A stretch of DNA of 64,000 nt from Taudactylus pleione (Eukaryota; Chordata; Amphibia; Anura; Myobatrachidae). Shown piece after piece: positions 34,507 to 45,159 of the stretch; within the stretch, counting starts at the first letter, position 1; the number at the start of each line of letters is the position of its first letter. The notes beneath the pieces were generated by a model, which had not been told where the DNA came from, searched no databases, and was given only the letters and a program-made list of their open reading frames with translations. A program made the translations under genes and the position numbers. The stretch covers positions 54,024,001 through 54,088,000 of the forward strand of contig JAUIMM010000200.1 of NCBI GenBank assembly GCA_031769625.1, read 5' to 3'.

Positions 34507-34515
34507 CCTTATATA
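34507..34515 (-). promoter_or_regulatory. TATA box of hAT copy 2
   Basis: CCTTATATA on plus is TATATAAGG on minus, at the same distance from the end as in copy 1. Confidence 0.6.
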
Positions 34516-34693
34516 GGATCCAAAACCCGCGAGACTCGGAAGGCGGGATGATGACGTTTTGCCTCGATGTCAGATCCGAGTCAGGCGGGAAAAGTCGAGC
34601 CTGACTCGGATCGGACTCGGATCGGGGGGGCTCGGGGGGGTTCGGATTTCAGAAATCCGAACCCGCTCACCCCTAGTTTGTAGTACTCCCTAA

Positions 34694-35609
34694 GGGCTCT
34701 ATTTATTAACATTATTTTTACTAACATAAAGTGAAAAAGGGTGTTTTCACACCCTTTTCACATTATTTTGGTACCACCTTTAGTTATTACAGGGCAATTG
34801 GAGTAGAATTCGTAAAATTCTACTCCAACCCCTAAGTGTCACTTATTTTTAGTAAGATCGCATTTCCCATAATCGTAATGGGAAATGTGATCCTACCAAA
34901 GTTACTAAAAATAAATTGTAAAAAATATCAGGGAAAGCTCTGTGATAATAACGCCACCTGGAGGTGGCATTATCCAGGGTCTCCCCCAGTTACCGGACTC
35001 CTACTCTGCTCTAACGGGCAGAGCAGAGCCAGGAGTCGGTCCCAGTAATCAGCTGTGTGGTCTAAACAGACCGCAAGCTGATTACTGTAAAAAAAATAAA
35101 AATATATGTTTTACTTACCTGACTCCAGGGACCGGTGATCGGGCCTCCGGTGATGTCTCCCCTCCGGTCAGCTGGTCTCCCATAGTGCATTGCGGCCCAG
35201 TGCAGTATGGAAGATCACCTGATCGGAGACATGGAGGACATCATCGGAGGCCCGGATCATGCAGGTAAGTGTATTTAAGGGAGCGGCGGTGTCACGGGGG
35301 GAGGGAGGTCATGGGGGGTCCACGATTGCGGGGGGTGGGGCATAGCACTGGGGCAGAGCTTAGCGCCGGGGGGTAGCAGCGGCGGCCGGTCAGCGCATGC
35401 GCAGGCACTTTGTCACTGTATTTTTTTTGGAAATACCATGACTAGTGTGCGGAGGGGATTCGCAGGGACAGAGCTTTATCGCAAGCTCTGTCCCTGCAAG
35501 GGATTTGTAGTAAATCCCTGTGATATTGCCTGAATTCGCAATGCGAATTCAGTCGATAATATCACACTACAATCTGCATTCAATATGCGGATTGTAGTAA
35601 ATAGAGCCC
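34694..35609. mobile_element. Harbinger-like MITE (GGGCTCTATTTA ends)
   Basis: 916 bp with GGGCTCTATTTA...TAAATAGAGCCC and TAA duplicated at 34691-34693 and 35610-35612. A 3-bp TWA duplication is the Harbinger signature. It begins 10 bp after the TSD of hAT copy 2. Several inner hairpins (GTGAAAAAGGGTGTTTTCAC), no transposase. Confidence 0.82.
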
Positions 35610-36028
35610 TAAGTGTGGCCTTTCTCCCCTTAGAGCTGTGAATTCCAATCTGTTACCGCATCTCTCCCTTGGTTACATACATTTATTTCTGTGACCCCCA
35701 CCCACTGAGACCTTACTCATAACAAATTATATAAAATTTTGATTAAAGTTATTTTTTAATTAATAACATAACCTAGTATCAATTTAATGATACTAATAAT
35801 TGAATTACATTTTGTTTTCTTTAGTAGCTTAGGTTAAATTACAAGCAGTAAGAAAAACATTTCTACCAATATCACTAACTAATATAAAGGTGAATGGGAG
35901 TCACTGTCTTACTGTAGGACACAAATGGAGTAAATTGTGTAATTAGTTTAATCATACTTTATGTGTTTGTACCACATCCACACCTGAAGTCAGATGTGTC
36001 TACATTATCTTTTCTGTTTCTATATCAG

Positions 36029-36172
36029 ACTAAGAACACTGGCCAAACCATGAAAGAAAGTGGCTACATAAACCGATCCCTTCTGGCCCTGAGGAACTGC
36101 ATTACAGCGCTACGCAAGAGACCAGGCAGCCATATCAATTATAGGGACAGCAAATTGACCTGGCTGCTAAAG
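36029..36172 (+). CDS. Kinesin exon 8 ([15 protein letters not shown])
   Basis: TATATCAG acceptor and GTATGT donor, 48 codons. It has [17 protein letters not shown] and [13 protein letters not shown]. Two usually invariant sites differ: LGN reads LRN, and SKLTRLL reads SKLTWLL. Both lie in the alpha4/L12/alpha5 microtubule-contact region, so microtubule binding may be altered. Confidence 0.94.
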
Positions 36173-36234
36173 GTATGTTATTACTATGAGATTTCCTACA
36201 GACATATGACAATATAACTGTACCTGATGTCAGG

Positions 36235-36865
36235 GACAGTAATAAGAGAGAAGGGCCCCGTGTGCAGTCTCCATGCCGCCCTCCCCCTTCTCTTACAGGC
36301 ACATGCACTAATTATAGTCTGGCACTGAGCTTTCTCTACTGGGCATGTGCAGAACTTTGGAAATATGGCACCCATGTAATTTTCCCAGTGACTACATTGG
36401 TTATTACAGCAGCATTGTTAAGTATAAGTTATGGGTACAGGGTGCGGTGTGAGACCACTGGACATGTAACCCATATGCCTTGCTCCCATTATAGATATAC
36501 CGAGAGGCTTATTTCTAATGGGGGCAGCGTGTGCGGTTTAGGGAGGGCCCGCACTGCACACTGAGCAATCATTTTTTTTTTTACTTACCATTCCCTAAGT
36601 CTCACAGAGTAGCGCTATTTTAGCAGCATTTTGCGCATATGCAGTAGGAAGTCACCAGGAAAATGGCTGATGCGCCATTTTCCTGGTGATTTATGCATGC
36701 GCAATAGACTCCGGGCACACTCTAGTGCCCAGAGCCTACTGCTGCTGTCAGTTCGCTGATGGCAGCCGGGAAGAGAGGAGGGGGCCGGGGAGAGAGGAGG
36801 GGGCCCGTGTTTACTCCCCTTCCTCTCTCCCCGGCTGCTGTCAGCGAACTATCTCTTAATAAGCC
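36235..36865. repeat. Repeat with AATAAGAGAGAAGGGCC end (intron 8)
   Basis: Shares TAAGAGAGAAGGGGCC and the GCGCATGCGCAATAGACTCCGGGCAC-type core with 59381-59678 in the opposite sense. It has an inner inverted pair (CACCAGGAAAATGGC/GCCATTTTCCTGGTG). Ends not resolved. Confidence 0.55.
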
Positions 36866-37119
36866 CCTGGATACACCCATAGCTGATGTATAAGTAGCAT
36901 TAGTCGCTTCTTAGATAGCTTTTTGGGATATAAGCATTTAGGAATATGAATGTGAGTTATCAAACAGGGCCATTAAGAGACTTTATTATGCCCTGTACTA
37001 AAGGGGTATGTGGTCTAGTGTATGGGGGTGTGGCCAACCCCCACTGTGAATGCTGAGGTCCTGTGTACTGGGCATGTGGCCACAGCATCTATGCCTGAAC
37101 CCCAGTCATCAGGAATATT

Positions 37120-37686
37120 GGCCCTGATTCAGACCCACTCGCGAGCGGCTGTCCACTCGCAAGTGGGTCGATGTTCTGCACTGAGCATGCGCACGACGGA
37201 GGGAGCTCCGTCGTGCGCATGCGCCAGACGCGACGAGCGAAGGAAAGTCCTTCGCTCGTTGTGTCTGATCAAAGGGGGCATGCTGTCGATGTTGATTGAC
37301 AGCACGCCCCCTTTGGTGGGCGTGCCGGGGGCGTGCCTCCCTGACGGGGGCGTTCCCACAGGAACGCCTCCCGTCAGAAGCCGGCCCACTGACATCACTA
37401 GTGATGTCAGTGGGAGTGATTTTGGCTCTGATAGAGCCAAAATCACTCCGGGGCTTGCGGTTGAAAACCTCAACCGCAGGCTCCGGCTCGCAGTTTCGAT
37501 GGTCGCGATGGTCATGACCATCGCGGCCATCAAACTGCACGCTCGTATAGGCTGTGGCTGGTGACCCACAGCTATACGAGCGTCCAGGAGGACGCTCCAT
37601 AGTTATGGAGGCCGGCCCTCATTCAGAGCGTGCGCTCTGCTCAGAGCGTGCGCTCTGCTCAGAGCGTACGGCTCTGAATGAGGGCC
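37120..37686. mobile_element. String-of-hairpins element, copy c (intron 8, inverted)
   Basis: 567 bp, opposite orientation to copies a and b, with ATT at 37117-37119 and 37687-37689. Same ordered hairpins. The extra 18 bp over copies a and b is one more GAGCGTGCGCTCTGCTCA unit at its right end. Confidence 0.88.
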
Positions 37687-37875
37687 ATTGTTCCTAACAC
37701 AATGTTCTGTTGTTTTATCTCAGATAATAGCTGCAATCAACCATGATATTAGTGCAATCATTTGTTTCTCACAAACATAGCAGAAAACAATAGTAGTAGA
37801 TCTTTAAACTGCTCATTACAATGTGTAAGGATTCCTCAGTGATCTCCCCTATAACAAGAGCTTTATCTATCACAG

Positions 37876-37998
37876 GGCGCACTGAGTGGCAGGAGCAGAA
37901 TGGTGATGATCACACACATCAGCCCTGCGGATGCTGCCTATGAAGACTCTCGCAGCACACTCACCTACGGGAGCAAGGCCAAGCACATCAAAACACTG
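37876..37998 (+). CDS. Kinesin exon 9 (end of motor head)
   Basis: CACAG acceptor and GTGAGC donor, 41 codons. GALSGRSRMVMITHISPA and STLTYGSKAKHIKTL form the last strands and alpha6 of the head. Coding length from exon 1 to here is 1026 nt, so the tail begins in phase 0. Confidence 0.94.
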
Positions 37999-38228
37999 GT
38001 GAGCAGCCCCCAAGGGGTAACTGCATATTTATCTATGTTACTGGGTATAACTGTGGTGGAACAAGGGATTTATTATTAAATAAAACAAACATTATGAACA
38101 TTCAAAATCAGTTTTATTAGACGATTGGTTGGAATGTGTCCTTTTACTTTCTGGATGGGTAACGTAGGTTACCCATCCATAATCTCCTGTCTCCCTGTTT
38201 TCTCTGAGTGTGCCAGTGCCCAGTAACT

Positions 38229-38593
38229 AAAGGTGGGTACACACTTAAAAGATATATCTGCAGATCAAGTGATCTGCAAATATATATGTAGAAGATGGTC
38301 GTTCATACACACTAAACGGCCATCATCTGTCTGACAGCTGCTAGTCCTGCTGGCAGGGAGGCGTCCGGGGCCGCCCCCTTCCCCACGGCTGCCGCTGTGT
38401 GTGTACGGGCGGTCTGTACACACTTGCCGATGGACAGATATGTCTGCAGACATATCTGTCCATCGGCTGTGCAGCACAGCCAATGCGATATGTCTGTGAA
38501 TGACACAGTTCTCAGACATATTGTCTGTACACACTGGCCGACAGCCAGCAGATATATTGGCCGATCAATTGATCGGCCAGTGTGTACCCAGCA
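38229..38593. mobile_element. MITE AAGGTGGGTACACAC...GTGTGTACCCAGC (intron 9)
   Basis: About 365 bp with inverted ends and inner hairpins (GATCTGC...; CCGATGGACAGATATGTCTG). Cassettes 2-4 keep the unoccupied site (CCAGTAACTTACTCTCTG), so this insertion came after the cassette duplications or arose only in unit 1. Confidence 0.8.
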
Positions 38594-38625
38594 TAACTCT
38601 CTGCTGTTTACCCTTCCTCCTGCAG

Positions 38626-38713
38626 GTGGAGAGGAACCGTGTTTGTGCCCCCCACAAAATCCCTGAGGCTGCAAGAGAAAGCAAAGTGCAGCTGGAAGAC
38701 CCTCAACCTCCAG
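38626..38713 (+). CDS. Kinesin tail exon A1
   Basis: TCCTCCTGCAG acceptor and CAG|GTATTC donor, 88 nt, phase 0 to 1. Encodes VERNRVCAPHKIPEAARESK, then VQLEDPQPP. The H-K-I-P-E-x-A-R core is shared with B exons, so A and B are paralogous. No known domain recognised. Confidence 0.85.
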
Positions 38714-39019
38714 GTATTCTTTTTTCTTGTAATGAAAAGATTGAGGGGTCTGTAATGGTTGTGCACTAACAATTTGCATCACCATTTATTTAAGCAATAC
38801 AAATTGTACTTACACCACAAGTTACCATGCTGGGTGGTTGGGAGGTGTGTACATATGCTGATCTTTACAGTTACAGATTAAGCAAAGGAAGCAACTGACC
38901 CAGGAACAATAGAAAAAAATTGGGGTTTACACTTCCAGACTATAATCCATTGACTAACTGAAGCAAAACATATACCAGACATAGTAGTAACTGTACTATT
39001 TCTATATTCTTTTCCATAG

Positions 39020-39089
39020 AGCCAGCCCATAAGGACCATAAGGACAAAGCCCCCAGTTCCAGTAACACTGGTCCTATGAGATGCTCTGA
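39020..39089 (+). CDS. Kinesin tail exon C1
   Basis: CCATAG acceptor and TGA|GTAAGT donor, 70 nt, phase 1 to 2. Encodes EPAHKDHKDKAPSSSNTG then PMRCS and the first two bases of a Glu codon. Charged and Ser-rich, no known fold. Confidence 0.82.
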
Positions 39090-39343
39090 GTAAGTATTTT
39101 GTGCAGATTTCACATGAACAATAAGTAACAATGTGATTTATGTATAGAAATGTAAAATGATGAAAATTAGTGTAATTTATAGATAAGAATAGATTCTTAT
39201 GAAGTATTTTTTTTAGCTATTACTATATAAATGTTAATCATAATATGTAGCTATGGGTACATTATTATATTATACTAACCTTAGCTATTGTTACATTCTC
39301 TTGGAGTCCTTTAAGTGCAAATGTGTCTGTTTTCTCTTTTTAG

Positions 39344-39742
39344 GGATTTGCCACCTAAATTGTCACCCGTGGTCCCTATGCCAAGAAAAGACCTGGCAGT
39401 ACCTGAGGCCGTGGTCCCCATGCCAACAAAACACCTGGCAGTACCTGAGGCCGTGGTCCTCATGCCAAAAAAACACCTGACAGTACCTGAGGCTGTGGTC
39501 CCTATGCCAAAAAAACACCTGGCAGTACTTGAGGCCGTGGTCCCTATGCCAAGAAAATACCTAGCAGTACCTGAGGCTGTGGACCCCATGCCAAGAAAAC
39601 AACTGGCAGTACCTGAATCTGTGGTCCTTATGCCAAGAAAGCACCTGGCAGTACCTGAGGCCATGGACCCCATGCCAAGAAACACCTGGCAGTACCTGAA
39701 CTCGTGGTCCCTAAGCCAAGAAAACACCTGGCAATACCTGAG
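39344..39742 (+). CDS. Kinesin tail exon D1 (nine 14-residue units, frameshifted)
   Basis: TTTTTAG acceptor and GAG|GTAAGT donor. After DLPPKLSP come nine units of consensus VVPMPRKHLAVPEA (42 bp). The eighth unit has AAGAAAC where its siblings have AAGAAAAC (39677-39683), so the exon is 399 nt instead of 400. Units 8-9 then read in the wrong frame (TWQYLNSWS...). Spliced to B1, the frame meets AGG-TGA at once. Real decay or a homopolymer error are both possible. Confidence 0.82.
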
Positions 39743-39992
39743 GTAAGTGCTCTCAGTGTCATTGTGGTTACTTAACTTTACCTTTATGCCCTAGTATTTA
39801 TATATCTTTGTCATACAATGTAATGCTTATTACACTGACATATACATCTTATATTACTCCACAAGTGTCACAATTTATAAACAATATGAGAAATGAAAAA
39901 CAGGTTTCTTGTAATACAAATGATCTTGCAAAAATCTAGTCCATTATAACTGTAAATGAAATAAAAATAATTGGCAGTGAACAAGTCCATGG

Positions 39993-40253
39993 CCGCGATT
40001 CAATTGAAAGCGATAATGAATAGCCCCGGGAGGGAGCTCCCAGAGCTTTTCCATTCAGCCTGATGTTTGGCCCGACTAAAGGATTTCTTCTCTCACCCTC
40101 CTGGGGGTGCAAGGAGAAATCTGACAAAAGTGCGCTAGCAGCCTTGCGGCCTGCACTTTAGTTGGAGAATGGCTGTTCTCGCAACTAAACACCCATGTTA
40201 AGTGGCGAGAACCACCATTCTCCAACTTAACAGTGCGCTGAATTGAATCGTGG
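39993..40253. mobile_element. Cassette MITE 1 (CCGCGATTCAATT ends), unit 1
   Basis: CCGCGATTCAATT...AATTGAATCGTGG in the D1-B1 intron. Co-duplicated copies lie at 42330-42590, 44471-44743 and 46935-47184 (last one lacking its left end), so it predates the cassette amplification. Confidence 0.82.
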
Positions 40254-40604
40254 TTAATAAGATAAGCTAAATATATAAAACTAAGAAATGTGAACAAAGG
40301 CATGAAAAACCTCCAGGTAAAACTAGTAAAACTAATTTATTCCAATTATATATAATATACCTAGTCATCCATTGTAGTATTATATAATTAAATACTGAAA
40401 TTCTATTAGAAATTCAACTGCCAATTAAAATATGTTAGACATATCTACTACAGGCTCAGTCATAAACGCTACACCTGTGGTATTACATGTCTGTGTGAGG
40501 ACACGTAGGTTACCCATCCATCCATAATCTACTGTCTCCCTGTTTTCTCTGAGTGTGCCAGTGCCTAGTAACTAACTGTCTGCTATCCACCCTTCCTCCT
40601 GCAG

Positions 40605-40688
40605 GTGAAGGCGCACCATCTGAGTCTGGCACACAAGATACCTGAGAGTGCCAGAAAAATCAATATGCAGCTGCAACTCGTCCCCCAG
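40605..40688 (+). CDS. Kinesin tail exon B1
   Basis: CCTGCAG acceptor and CAG|GTATTC donor, 84 nt, phase 0 to 0, so it can be included or skipped without changing frame. Encodes VKAHHLSLAHKIPESARKIN then MQLQLVPQ, a paralogue of exon A. Confidence 0.84.
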
Positions 40689-40719
40689 GTATTCTTGTAC
40701 CATATAATTAAAAGTTTAA

Positions 40720-41014
40720 GGGACCTATTCATTAAACGATACATGGCTCAGTAACCATGCGGAAACACTAGTTTCTTCATATTTAAGTTACCGGGCCATT
40801 CATTATCAGGGGTCTGATAGGACCCCCTTGGTATTCAGCAAACTCTGAAAACTTAAAGATGGCGCTTGTTCTCGGAAGCAAACTCTAAAAACTTTTAGTT
40901 TTTCGGAGTTTGCTGAATATCATTTGGGACCCCTGATGATGAATAGCCTAAATATATGGAAACTAGCGTTTCCGCATGGTTACCGGGCCATTTATTGGTT
41001 GATGAATAGGCCCC
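40720..41014. mobile_element. Cassette MITE 2 (GGGACCTATTCAT ends), unit 1
   Basis: GGGACCTATTCATTAA...TTGATGAATAGGCCCC in the B1-A2 intron. Co-duplicated at 43053-43356; a 95-bp internally deleted remnant is at 45184-45278. The inner stem AAACTCTGAAAACTT/AAAAACTTTTAGTTTTTCGGAGTTT is retained. Confidence 0.78.
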
Positions 41015-41117
41015 AGTGTGAAGAAACATAGGTTACCCATCCATAATCTCTTGTCTCCCTGTTTTCTCTAAGTGTGCCCGGTAACTTACTCTCTGCTGTT
41101 TACCTTTCCCCCTGCAG

Positions 41118-41205
41118 GTGGAGAGGAACTATGTTTGTGCCCCCCACAAAATCCCTGAAGCTGCAAGAGAAGACAAAGTGCAGCTGAAAGACCCTCATCC
41201 TCCAG
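41118..41205 (+). CDS. Kinesin tail exon A2
   Basis: 88 nt, phase 0 to 1. VERNYVCAPHKIPEAARED then KVQLKDPHPP. It differs from A1 by a few substitutions (R to Y, S to D). Confidence 0.86.
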
Positions 41206-41525
41206 GTATTTTTGCATCTTAGAATGAAAAGATTGAGGAGTCGGTTTACCATAGTTGTGCATTAACTATCTGCATCATCACTTATCACAGCAATACGTAT
41301 TGTAGTTACCCCACAAGTTACTATGCTGGGTTGTTGGGAGGTGTGTACATATGCTGGTCTTTACAGCTACAGATTAGGCAATGGAAGCAACTGACCCAGG
41401 AACAATAGGAACAAATAGGGGTTTACGCAGGTTTACACTTCCAAACTATATTCCATTGACTAACTGATGCAAAACATATACCAGACATAGTAGTAACTGA
41501 ACTATTTCTATATTCTTTTCCACAG

Positions 41526-41595
41526 AGCCAGCCCATAAGGACCATAAGGACAAAGCACCCAGTTCCAGTAACACTGGTCCTAAGAGATGCTCTGA
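41526..41595 (+). CDS. Kinesin tail exon C2
   Basis: 70 nt with CCACAG acceptor and GTAAGT donor. Same as C1 except PMRCS reads PKRCS. Confidence 0.85.
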
Positions 41596-41847
41596 GTAAG
41601 TACTTTGTGCAGATATCACATGAACAATAAGTAACAATATGATTTATGGATAGAAATGTAAAATGATGAAAATTACTATCATTTATAGATAAGAATAGAT
41701 TGTGATGAAGTGTTTTTTAGCTATTCCTATATAAATGTTAATCATAATATGTAGCTATGGGTACATTATTATATTATACTAACCTTAGCTATTGTTACAT
41801 TCTCTTGGAGTCCTTTAAGTGCAAATGTGTCTGTTTTCTCTTTTTAG

Positions 41848-42079
41848 GGATTTGCCACCTAAATTGTCACCCGTGGTCCCTATGCCAAGAAAACACCTGG
41901 CAATACCTGAGGTTGTGGTCCTCATGCCAAAAAAACACCTGACAGTACCTGAGGCTGTGGTCCCTATGCCAAAAAACCACCTGGCAGTACTTGAGGCCGT
42001 GGTCCCTATGCCAAGAAAATACCTAGCAGTACCTGAGGCTGTGGACCCCATGCCAAGAAAACAACTGGCAGTACCTGAG
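41848..42079 (+). CDS. Kinesin tail exon D2 (five units)
   Basis: 232 nt = 25 + 4x42 + 39, phase 2 to 0, fully open. Units read VVPMPRKHLAIPEV, VVLMPKKHLTVPEA, VVPMPKNHLAVLEA, VVPMPRKYLAVPEA and VDPMPRKQLAVPE. Several match D1 units in order, so D1 and D2 differ mainly by unit gain or loss. Confidence 0.88.
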
Positions 42080-42329
42080 GTAAGTGCTCTCAGTGTCATT
42101 GTGGTTACTTAACTTTACCTTTATGTCCTAGTATTTATATATCTTTGTCATACAATGTAATGCTTATTACACTGACATATACATCTTATATTACTCCACA
42201 AGTGTCACAATTTATAAACAATATGAGAAATGAAAAACAGGTTTCTTGTAATACAAATGATCTTGCAAAAATCTAGTCCATTATAACTGTAAATGAAATA
42301 AAAATAATTGGCAGTGAACAAGTCCATGG

Positions 42330-42590
42330 CCGCGATTCAATTGAAAGCGATAATGAATAGCCCCGGGAGGGAGCTCCCAGAGCTTTTCCATTCAGCCTGA
42401 TGTTTGGCAAGACTAAAGGATTTCTTCTCTCACCCTCCTGGGGGTGCAAGGAGAAATCTGACAAAAGTGCGCTAGCAGCCTTGCGGCCGGCACTTCAGTC
42501 GGAGAATGGCCGTTCTCGCAACTAAACACCCATGTTAAGTGGCGAGAACCACCATTCTCCAACTTAACAGTGCGCTGAATTGAATCGTGG
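42330..42590. mobile_element. Cassette MITE 1, unit 2
   Basis: Near-identical to the unit 1 copy, at the same place in the D-B intron. Confidence 0.82.
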
Positions 42591-42937
42591 TTAATAAGAT
42601 AAGCTAAATATATAAAACTAAGAAATGTGAACAAAGGCATGAAAAACCTCCAGGTAAAACTAGTAAAACTAATTTATTCCAATTATATATAATATACCTA
42701 GTCATCCATTGTAGTATTATATAATTAAATACTGAAATTCTATTAGAAATTCAACTGCCAATTAAAATATGTTAGACATATCTACTACAGGCTCAGTCAT
42801 AAACGCTACACCTGTGGTATTACATGTCTGTGTGAGGACACGTAGGTTATCCATCCATAATCTACTGTCTCCCTGTTTTCTCTGAGTGTGCCAGTGCCTA
42901 GTAACTAACTGTCTGCTATCCACCCTTCCTCCTGCAG

Positions 42938-43021
42938 GTGAAGGCGCACCATCTGAGTCTGGCACACAAGATACCTGAGGGTGCCAGAAAAATCAATGTG
43001 CAGCTGCGACTCGTCCCCCAG
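42938..43021 (+). CDS. Kinesin tail exon B2
   Basis: 84 nt, phase 0 to 0. VKAHHLSLAHKIPEGARKIN then VQLRLVPQ. CCTGCAG acceptor, GTATTC donor. Confidence 0.86.
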
Positions 43022-43052
43022 GTATTCTTGTACCATATAATTAAAAGTTTAA

Positions 43053-43356
43053 GGGACCTATTCATTAAACGATAAATGGCTCAGTAACCATGCGGAAACA
43101 CTAGTTTCTTCATATTTAAGTTACCGGGCCATTCATTATCAGGGGTCTGATAGGACCCCCTTGGTATTCAGCAAACTCTGAAAACTTAAAGATGGCGCTT
43201 GTTCTCGGAAGCAAACTCTAAAAACTTTTCGTTTTTCGGAGTTTGCTGAATATCAGGTGGTCCATTTGGGACCCCTGATGATGAATAGCCTAAATATATG
43301 GAAACTAGCGTTTCCGCATGGTTACCGGGCCATTTATTGGTTGATGAATAGGCCCC
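43053..43356. mobile_element. Cassette MITE 2, unit 2
   Basis: Same as the unit 1 copy, with an extra AGGTGGTCC in the right half (43256-43264 region). Confidence 0.78.
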
Positions 43357-43459
43357 AGTGTGAAGAAACATAGGTTACCCATCCATAATCTCTTGTCTCC
43401 CTGTTTTCTCTAAGTGTGCCCGGTAACTTACTCTCTGCTGTTTACCTTTCCCCCTGCAG

Positions 43460-43547
43460 GTGGAGAGGAACTATGTTTGTGCCCCCCACAAAATCCCTGA
43501 AGCTGCAAGAGAAGACAAAGTGCAGCTGAAAGACCCTCATCCTCCAG
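43460..43547 (+). CDS. Kinesin tail exon A3
   Basis: 88 nt, identical in translation to A2, phase 0 to 1. Confidence 0.86.
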
Positions 43548-43867
43548 GTATTTTTGCATCTTAGAATGAAAAGATTGAGGAGTCGGTTTACCATAGTTGT
43601 GCATTAACTATCTGCATCACCACTTATCACAGTAACACGTATTGTAGTTACCCCACAAGTTACCATGCTGGGTGGTTGGGAGATATGTACATATGCTGGT
43701 CTTTAGAGCTACAGATTAGGCAACGGAAGCAACTGACCCAGGAACAATAGGAACAAATAGGGGTTTACGCAGGTTTACACTTCCAAACTATATTCCATTG
43801 ACTAACTGATGCAAAACATATACCAGACATAGTAGTAACTGAACTATTTCTATATTCTTTTCCACAG

Positions 43868-43937
43868 AGCCAGCCCATAAGGACCATAAGGACAAAGCAC
43901 CCAGTTCCAGTAACACTGGTCCTAAGAGATGCTCTGA
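43868..43937 (+). CDS. Kinesin tail exon C3
   Basis: 70 nt, same translation as C2, phase 1 to 2. Confidence 0.85.
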
Positions 43938-44206
43938 GTAAGTACTTTGTGCAGATATCACATGAACAATAAGTAACAATATGATTTATGGATAGAAATG
44001 TAAAATGATGAAAATTACTATCATTTATAGATAAGAATAGATTGTGATGAAGTGTTTTTTTTAGCTATTACTATATAAATGTTAATCATAATACACCATA
44101 ATATGTACAGTAGCTAAGGGTACATTATTATATTGTACTAATCTTAGCTATTGTTACATTCTCATGGTGTCCTTTACGTGCAAATGTGTCTGTTTTCTCT
44201 TTTTAG

Positions 44207-44312
44207 GGCTTTGCTTCATAAACTGCCCCCTGTGGTCCCTATGCCAAGAAAACACCTGGCAGTACCTGAGGCCATGATCCCTATGCCAAAAAAACACCTG
44301 TCAATACCTGAG
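44207..44312 (+). CDS. Kinesin tail exon D3 (two units)
   Basis: 106 nt = 25 + 42 + 39, phase 2 to 0. The leader reads ALLHKLPP instead of DLPPKLSP, then VVPMPRKHLAVPEA and MIPMPKKHLSIPE. Confidence 0.87.
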
Positions 44313-44470
44313 GTAAGTGCTTTCAGTGTCATTGTGGTTACTTGCCTTTTCCTTTATGTCCTAGTATTTATATATTTCTTTGTCATACAATGTAATGCTT
44401 ATTATACTGACATTTACATCTTATATGTTGTAAATGAAATAAAAATAATTGGTAGTGAAGAAGTCCATGA

Positions 44471-44743
44471 GCGCGATTCAAATCAAAGTGATGATGAATA
44501 GCCCCGGGAGGGAGCTACCAGAGCTAATCAATTCAGCCTGATGTTCAGCCTGACTAAAGGATTTCTTCTCGCACCCTCCTGGGGGTGCTAGGAGAAACCC
44601 GACAAAAGTGCGCTAACAGCCTTGCGGCTGGCACTTTAGTCGGAGAATACCGGTTCTCGCGACTAAACACCCATGTTAAGTTGCAAGAACCGCCATTCTC
44701 CAACCATTCTCCGACTGAAAAAGCGCGCTGAATTGAATTGCGG
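44471..44743. mobile_element. Cassette MITE 1, unit 3
   Basis: More diverged copy with a duplicated CCATTCTCC stretch near its right end. Confidence 0.75.
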
Positions 44744-45075
44744 CCAATAAGATAAGATAAATATAGAAATGTGAACAAAGGCATGAAAAACCTCCAGATA
44801 AAACTAATTTATTCCAATTATAGATAATATATCTAGTCATCCATTTTAGTATTATACAATTAAATACTGTAATTCCATTAGAAATTCAGCTGCCAATTAA
44901 AATATGTTAGAAATATATACTACAGGCTCAATCAGTCATAAAAGCTACACCTGTGGTATTACATGTCTGTGTGAGGACACATAGGTTACCCATCCATATG
45001 CTCCTTTCTCCTTGTTTTCTCTGAGTGTGCTGGTGCCCAGTAACTAACTCTCTGCTATCACCCTTCCTCCTGCAG

Positions 45076-45159
45076 GTGAAAGCGCACCATCTGAGTCTGG
45101 CCCACAAGATCCCTGAGGGTGCCAGAAAAATCAGTGTTCAGCTGAGACTCGTCCCCCAG
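45076..45159 (+). CDS. Kinesin tail exon B3
   Basis: 84 nt, phase 0 to 0. VKAHHLSLAHKIPEGARKIS then VQLRLVPQ. Confidence 0.86.

Larger units (their letters stand above)
27345..34675 (-). mobile_element. Full-length autonomous hAT transposon, copy 2 (intron 7, inverted)
   Basis: 7331 bp, same ends and order as copy 1 but on the minus strand, with its own perfect duplication GTTTGTAG at 27337-27344 and 34676-34683. Different target sites prove two separate insertions and not one inverted duplication. It is longer than copy 1 by one array unit minus about 22 bp of leader. Confidence 0.95.
38626..41117 (+). repeat. Tail cassette 1 (exons A1, C1, D1, B1 with introns)
   Basis: First copy of a tandem intragenic duplication; the unit runs from one A exon to the next. 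Introns, splice sites and an embedded MITE are shared with cassette 2 at near identity (compare 38960-39350 with 41460-41855). Unit starts are spaced 2492, 2342 and 1932 bp. Exon phases are A 0 to 1, C 1 to 2, D 2 to 0, B 0 to 0. Confidence 0.9.
41118..43459 (+). repeat. Tail cassette 2 (A2, C2, D2, B2)
   Basis: Second copy, intact in frame throughout: A2 88 nt, C2 70 nt, D2 232 nt and B2 84 nt sum to 474 nt (158 codons). The introns carry the same two MITEs as cassette 1. Confidence 0.9.

Noticed and set aside
17029..34675. A single inverted segmental duplication as the source of the two hAT copies
   Set aside because: The two copies have different 8-bp target duplications and unrelated flanks immediately outside the ends.
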